NCBI RefSeq assembly: GCF_026250525.1 | Contig: NZ_CP111052.1 | Coordinates: 124,001 to 188,000, forward strand | DNA: 64,000 nt | Direction: 5' to 3' | Origin: Chondrinema litorale | GTDB taxonomy: Bacteria > Bacteroidota > Bacteroidia > Cytophagales > Flammeovirgaceae | Part shown: positions 62,984 to 64,000 of the stretch, in pieces | How the letters are laid out: each line of letters begins with the position of its first letter | How positions within the stretch are numbered: position 1 is the first letter of the stretch | Translations under genes and position numbers: made by a program | Notes under the pieces: model-generated | Seen by the model: the letters and a program-made list of their open reading frames with translations, nothing else | What the model was told of the DNA's origin: nothing | Database searches by the model: none

Positions 62984-63949
62984 TCAATCGTCTTTTCTAC
63001 TTGCTTTGTCGAGAATAACAGCTACGAGTATGACCATGCCTTTTACAACTTGTTGCCAAAAAGGAGAGACATTGAGCAACACAAGTCCATTGTTGAGCAC
63101 ACCGATAATTAATGCACCTTGTACAGTGCCTAAAATTGTTCCGCAACCACCAGATAGGGAAGTACCTCCAATTACCACAGCAGCAATAGAATCTAGTTCG
63201 TAACTCAAACCTGCATTGGGTTGGGCAGAGTCTAAACGGGCAGTAACGATTAGCCCACCAATAGCCGACAAAGCTCCGGCAATCGTATACACCCAAACTT
63301 TTACATTCTTAATTTTTATACCTGAAAGACGAGCTGCACTTTCATTACTTCCAATGGCATAAATATATCGACCTAATTGCGTGTAGTTTGTTATAATGAT
63401 GGCAATCCCTACAATAACAGCAGAAATCCAAACAGGCATCGGGATACCTAAAAACCAGCCAGTGCCTAAAAAAGCAAAACTAGGATTTAAACCCGTTATC
63501 GGATAGCCGCCCGTCCAAAGCATGGTAAGTCCGCGAGCAATGGTAAGCATAGCTAATGTTGCTACAAAGGGAGGAACTTTGAATTTTGTAATCATAAATC
63601 CATTGAAAACACCCAAACCACTACCTACAGTAGTACCAGTAACTACAGCGCCCAACAATGTGAATCCTATAAACAAATTCATCGATTGGAATTCGACTCC
63701 ATACTTTAAAAGGCCTGCTGCAATGGCACTACTCAATGCCAATATAGAACCAACAGATAGATCAATTCCGCCAGATAAAATAACTAGCGTCATGCCTACA
63801 GAGATACAGATATTTACGGAAATTTGCCGCATTACATTCCAAGCGTTATCCACTGTCAAAAACTTGTCTGACATAATAGATAGCACAATGCAAAGCAGCA
63901 GCAGGGCTATTATTGATTTAAATTGAGCTAATTTTTCTTTCATTTTCAT
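62984..63949 (-). CDS. ABC sugar transporter permease (RbsC/AraH-like)
   Basis: A 321-residue inner-membrane permease of the BPD_transp_2 family, with eight to ten hydrophobic helices. Family marks include GMTLVILSGGIDLSVGSILALSSAIAA, GFMITKFKVPPFVATLAMLTIARGL, AIGSNESAARLSGIKIKNVKVWVY and AVVIGGTSLSGGCGTILGTVQGALIIGVL. It starts 5 bp after the stop of the gene cut off at the window edge, whose tail fits an ABC sugar ATPase. Together with the downstream FGGY kinase it forms an uptake-and-phosphorylation operon for a sugar or polyol. Confidence 0.93.
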   Translation of the reverse strand: MKMKEKLAQFKSIIALLLLCIVLSIMSDKFLTVDNAWNVMRQISVNICISVGMTLVILSGGIDLSVGSILALSSAIAAGLLKYGVEFQSMNLFIGFTLLGAVVTGTTVGSGLGVFNGFMITKFKVPPFVATLAMLTIARGLTMLWTGGYPITGLNPSFAFLGTGWFLGIPMPVWISAVIVGIAIIITNYTQLGRYIYAIGSNESAARLSGIKIKNVKVWVYTIAGALSAIGGLIVTARLDSAQPNAGLSYELDSIAAVVIGGTSLSGGCGTILGTVQGALIIGVLNNGLVLLNVSPFWQQVVKGMVILVAVILDKASRKDD

Positions 63950-63954
63950 ATTTC

Positions 63955-64000
63955 TTATTTAATAGCAGCCGTCATTATAGCATCTTCGTTAGCTTCTGCA
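63955..64000 (-). CDS. C-terminal end of a sugar ABC transporter ATP-binding protein (partial)
   Basis: Only the last 15 codons lie in the window, ending AEANEDAIMTAAIK and a stop. The EDAIMTAA pattern resembles the C-terminus of RbsA-type ATPases (ENIMAAA). Its stop is 5 bp before the permease start, which fits the usual ATPase-permease order. Confidence 0.55.
   Translation of the reverse strand, partial: AEANEDAIMTAAIK

Noticed and set aside
1..64000. tRNA or rRNA genes
   Set aside because: No cloverleaf-like or rRNA-like stretch was noticed in the intergenic regions; they are short and AT-rich. A covariance search was not possible.

Overview
The window looks like DNA of a free-living, low-GC Bacteroidota bacterium, probably Cytophagales-like. 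Evidence: three SusC/SusD pairs, two ECF-sigma/FecR regulator sets, TlpA-like and DUF2911 proteins, many Cys-anchored lipoproteins, no usual Shine-Dalgarno sequences, and one good TTTG-N20-TAnnTTTG promoter. A 22-bp-period iteron array next to a Rep initiator gene and a parAB operon (37.8-42.3 kb) shows that the window carries the replication and partition locus of a plasmid, megaplasmid or chromid, not an ordinary chromosomal segment. The exact genus cannot be told from the sequence.

Layout. 1-6.2 kb: two copies of an isoquinoline-1-oxidoreductase-like molybdenum hydroxylase (iorB/iorA) pointing away from each other around a DUF2911 gene. 6.2-8.7 kb: an IS630-type and an ISAs1-type element inserted side by side just after the second iorB; the IS630 seems to have landed in its stop codon. 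9-27 kb: a polysaccharide-utilization locus read leftward: ECF sigma, FecR, SusC, SusD, SusC, SusD, a surface lipoprotein, GH16 and GH2. It is split by an IS1595 copy between sigma and fecR, and a second near-identical copy lies upstream of sigma. 28.5-36.3 kb: a second ECF/FecR/SusC/SusD locus ending in a secreted glycerophosphodiesterase. 36.4-37.6 kb: a GH105-type lipoprotein. 37.9-42.3 kb: parB, parA, iteron origin, rep and a BRO-N/DinD-like gene.

42.6-64 kb is accessory cargo: a beta-lactamase-fold serine hydrolase with an AraC regulator, DUF2200, gene remnants, a metallophosphoesterase lipoprotein, an EamA exporter with a CGNR/ABATE regulator under a conspicuous double operator, a nitrilase with an AraC regulator, a YcaQ/AlkZ-like glycosylase, a TlpA-like thioredoxin lacking an obvious partner, an AraC-SDR pair, a decayed third IS1595, a broken small membrane-protein gene, and at the right edge an FGGY kinase with a ribose-type ABC transporter.

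How it works together: outer-membrane SusCD pumps import oligosaccharides or phosphodiesters made by surface and periplasmic hydrolases, and SusC signals through its STN domain to FecR and the ECF sigma factor. In the first locus this chain is physically interrupted by an insertion sequence. Hairpins of terminator type lie between fecR and susC in both loci. No rRNA, tRNA or CRISPR array was seen.
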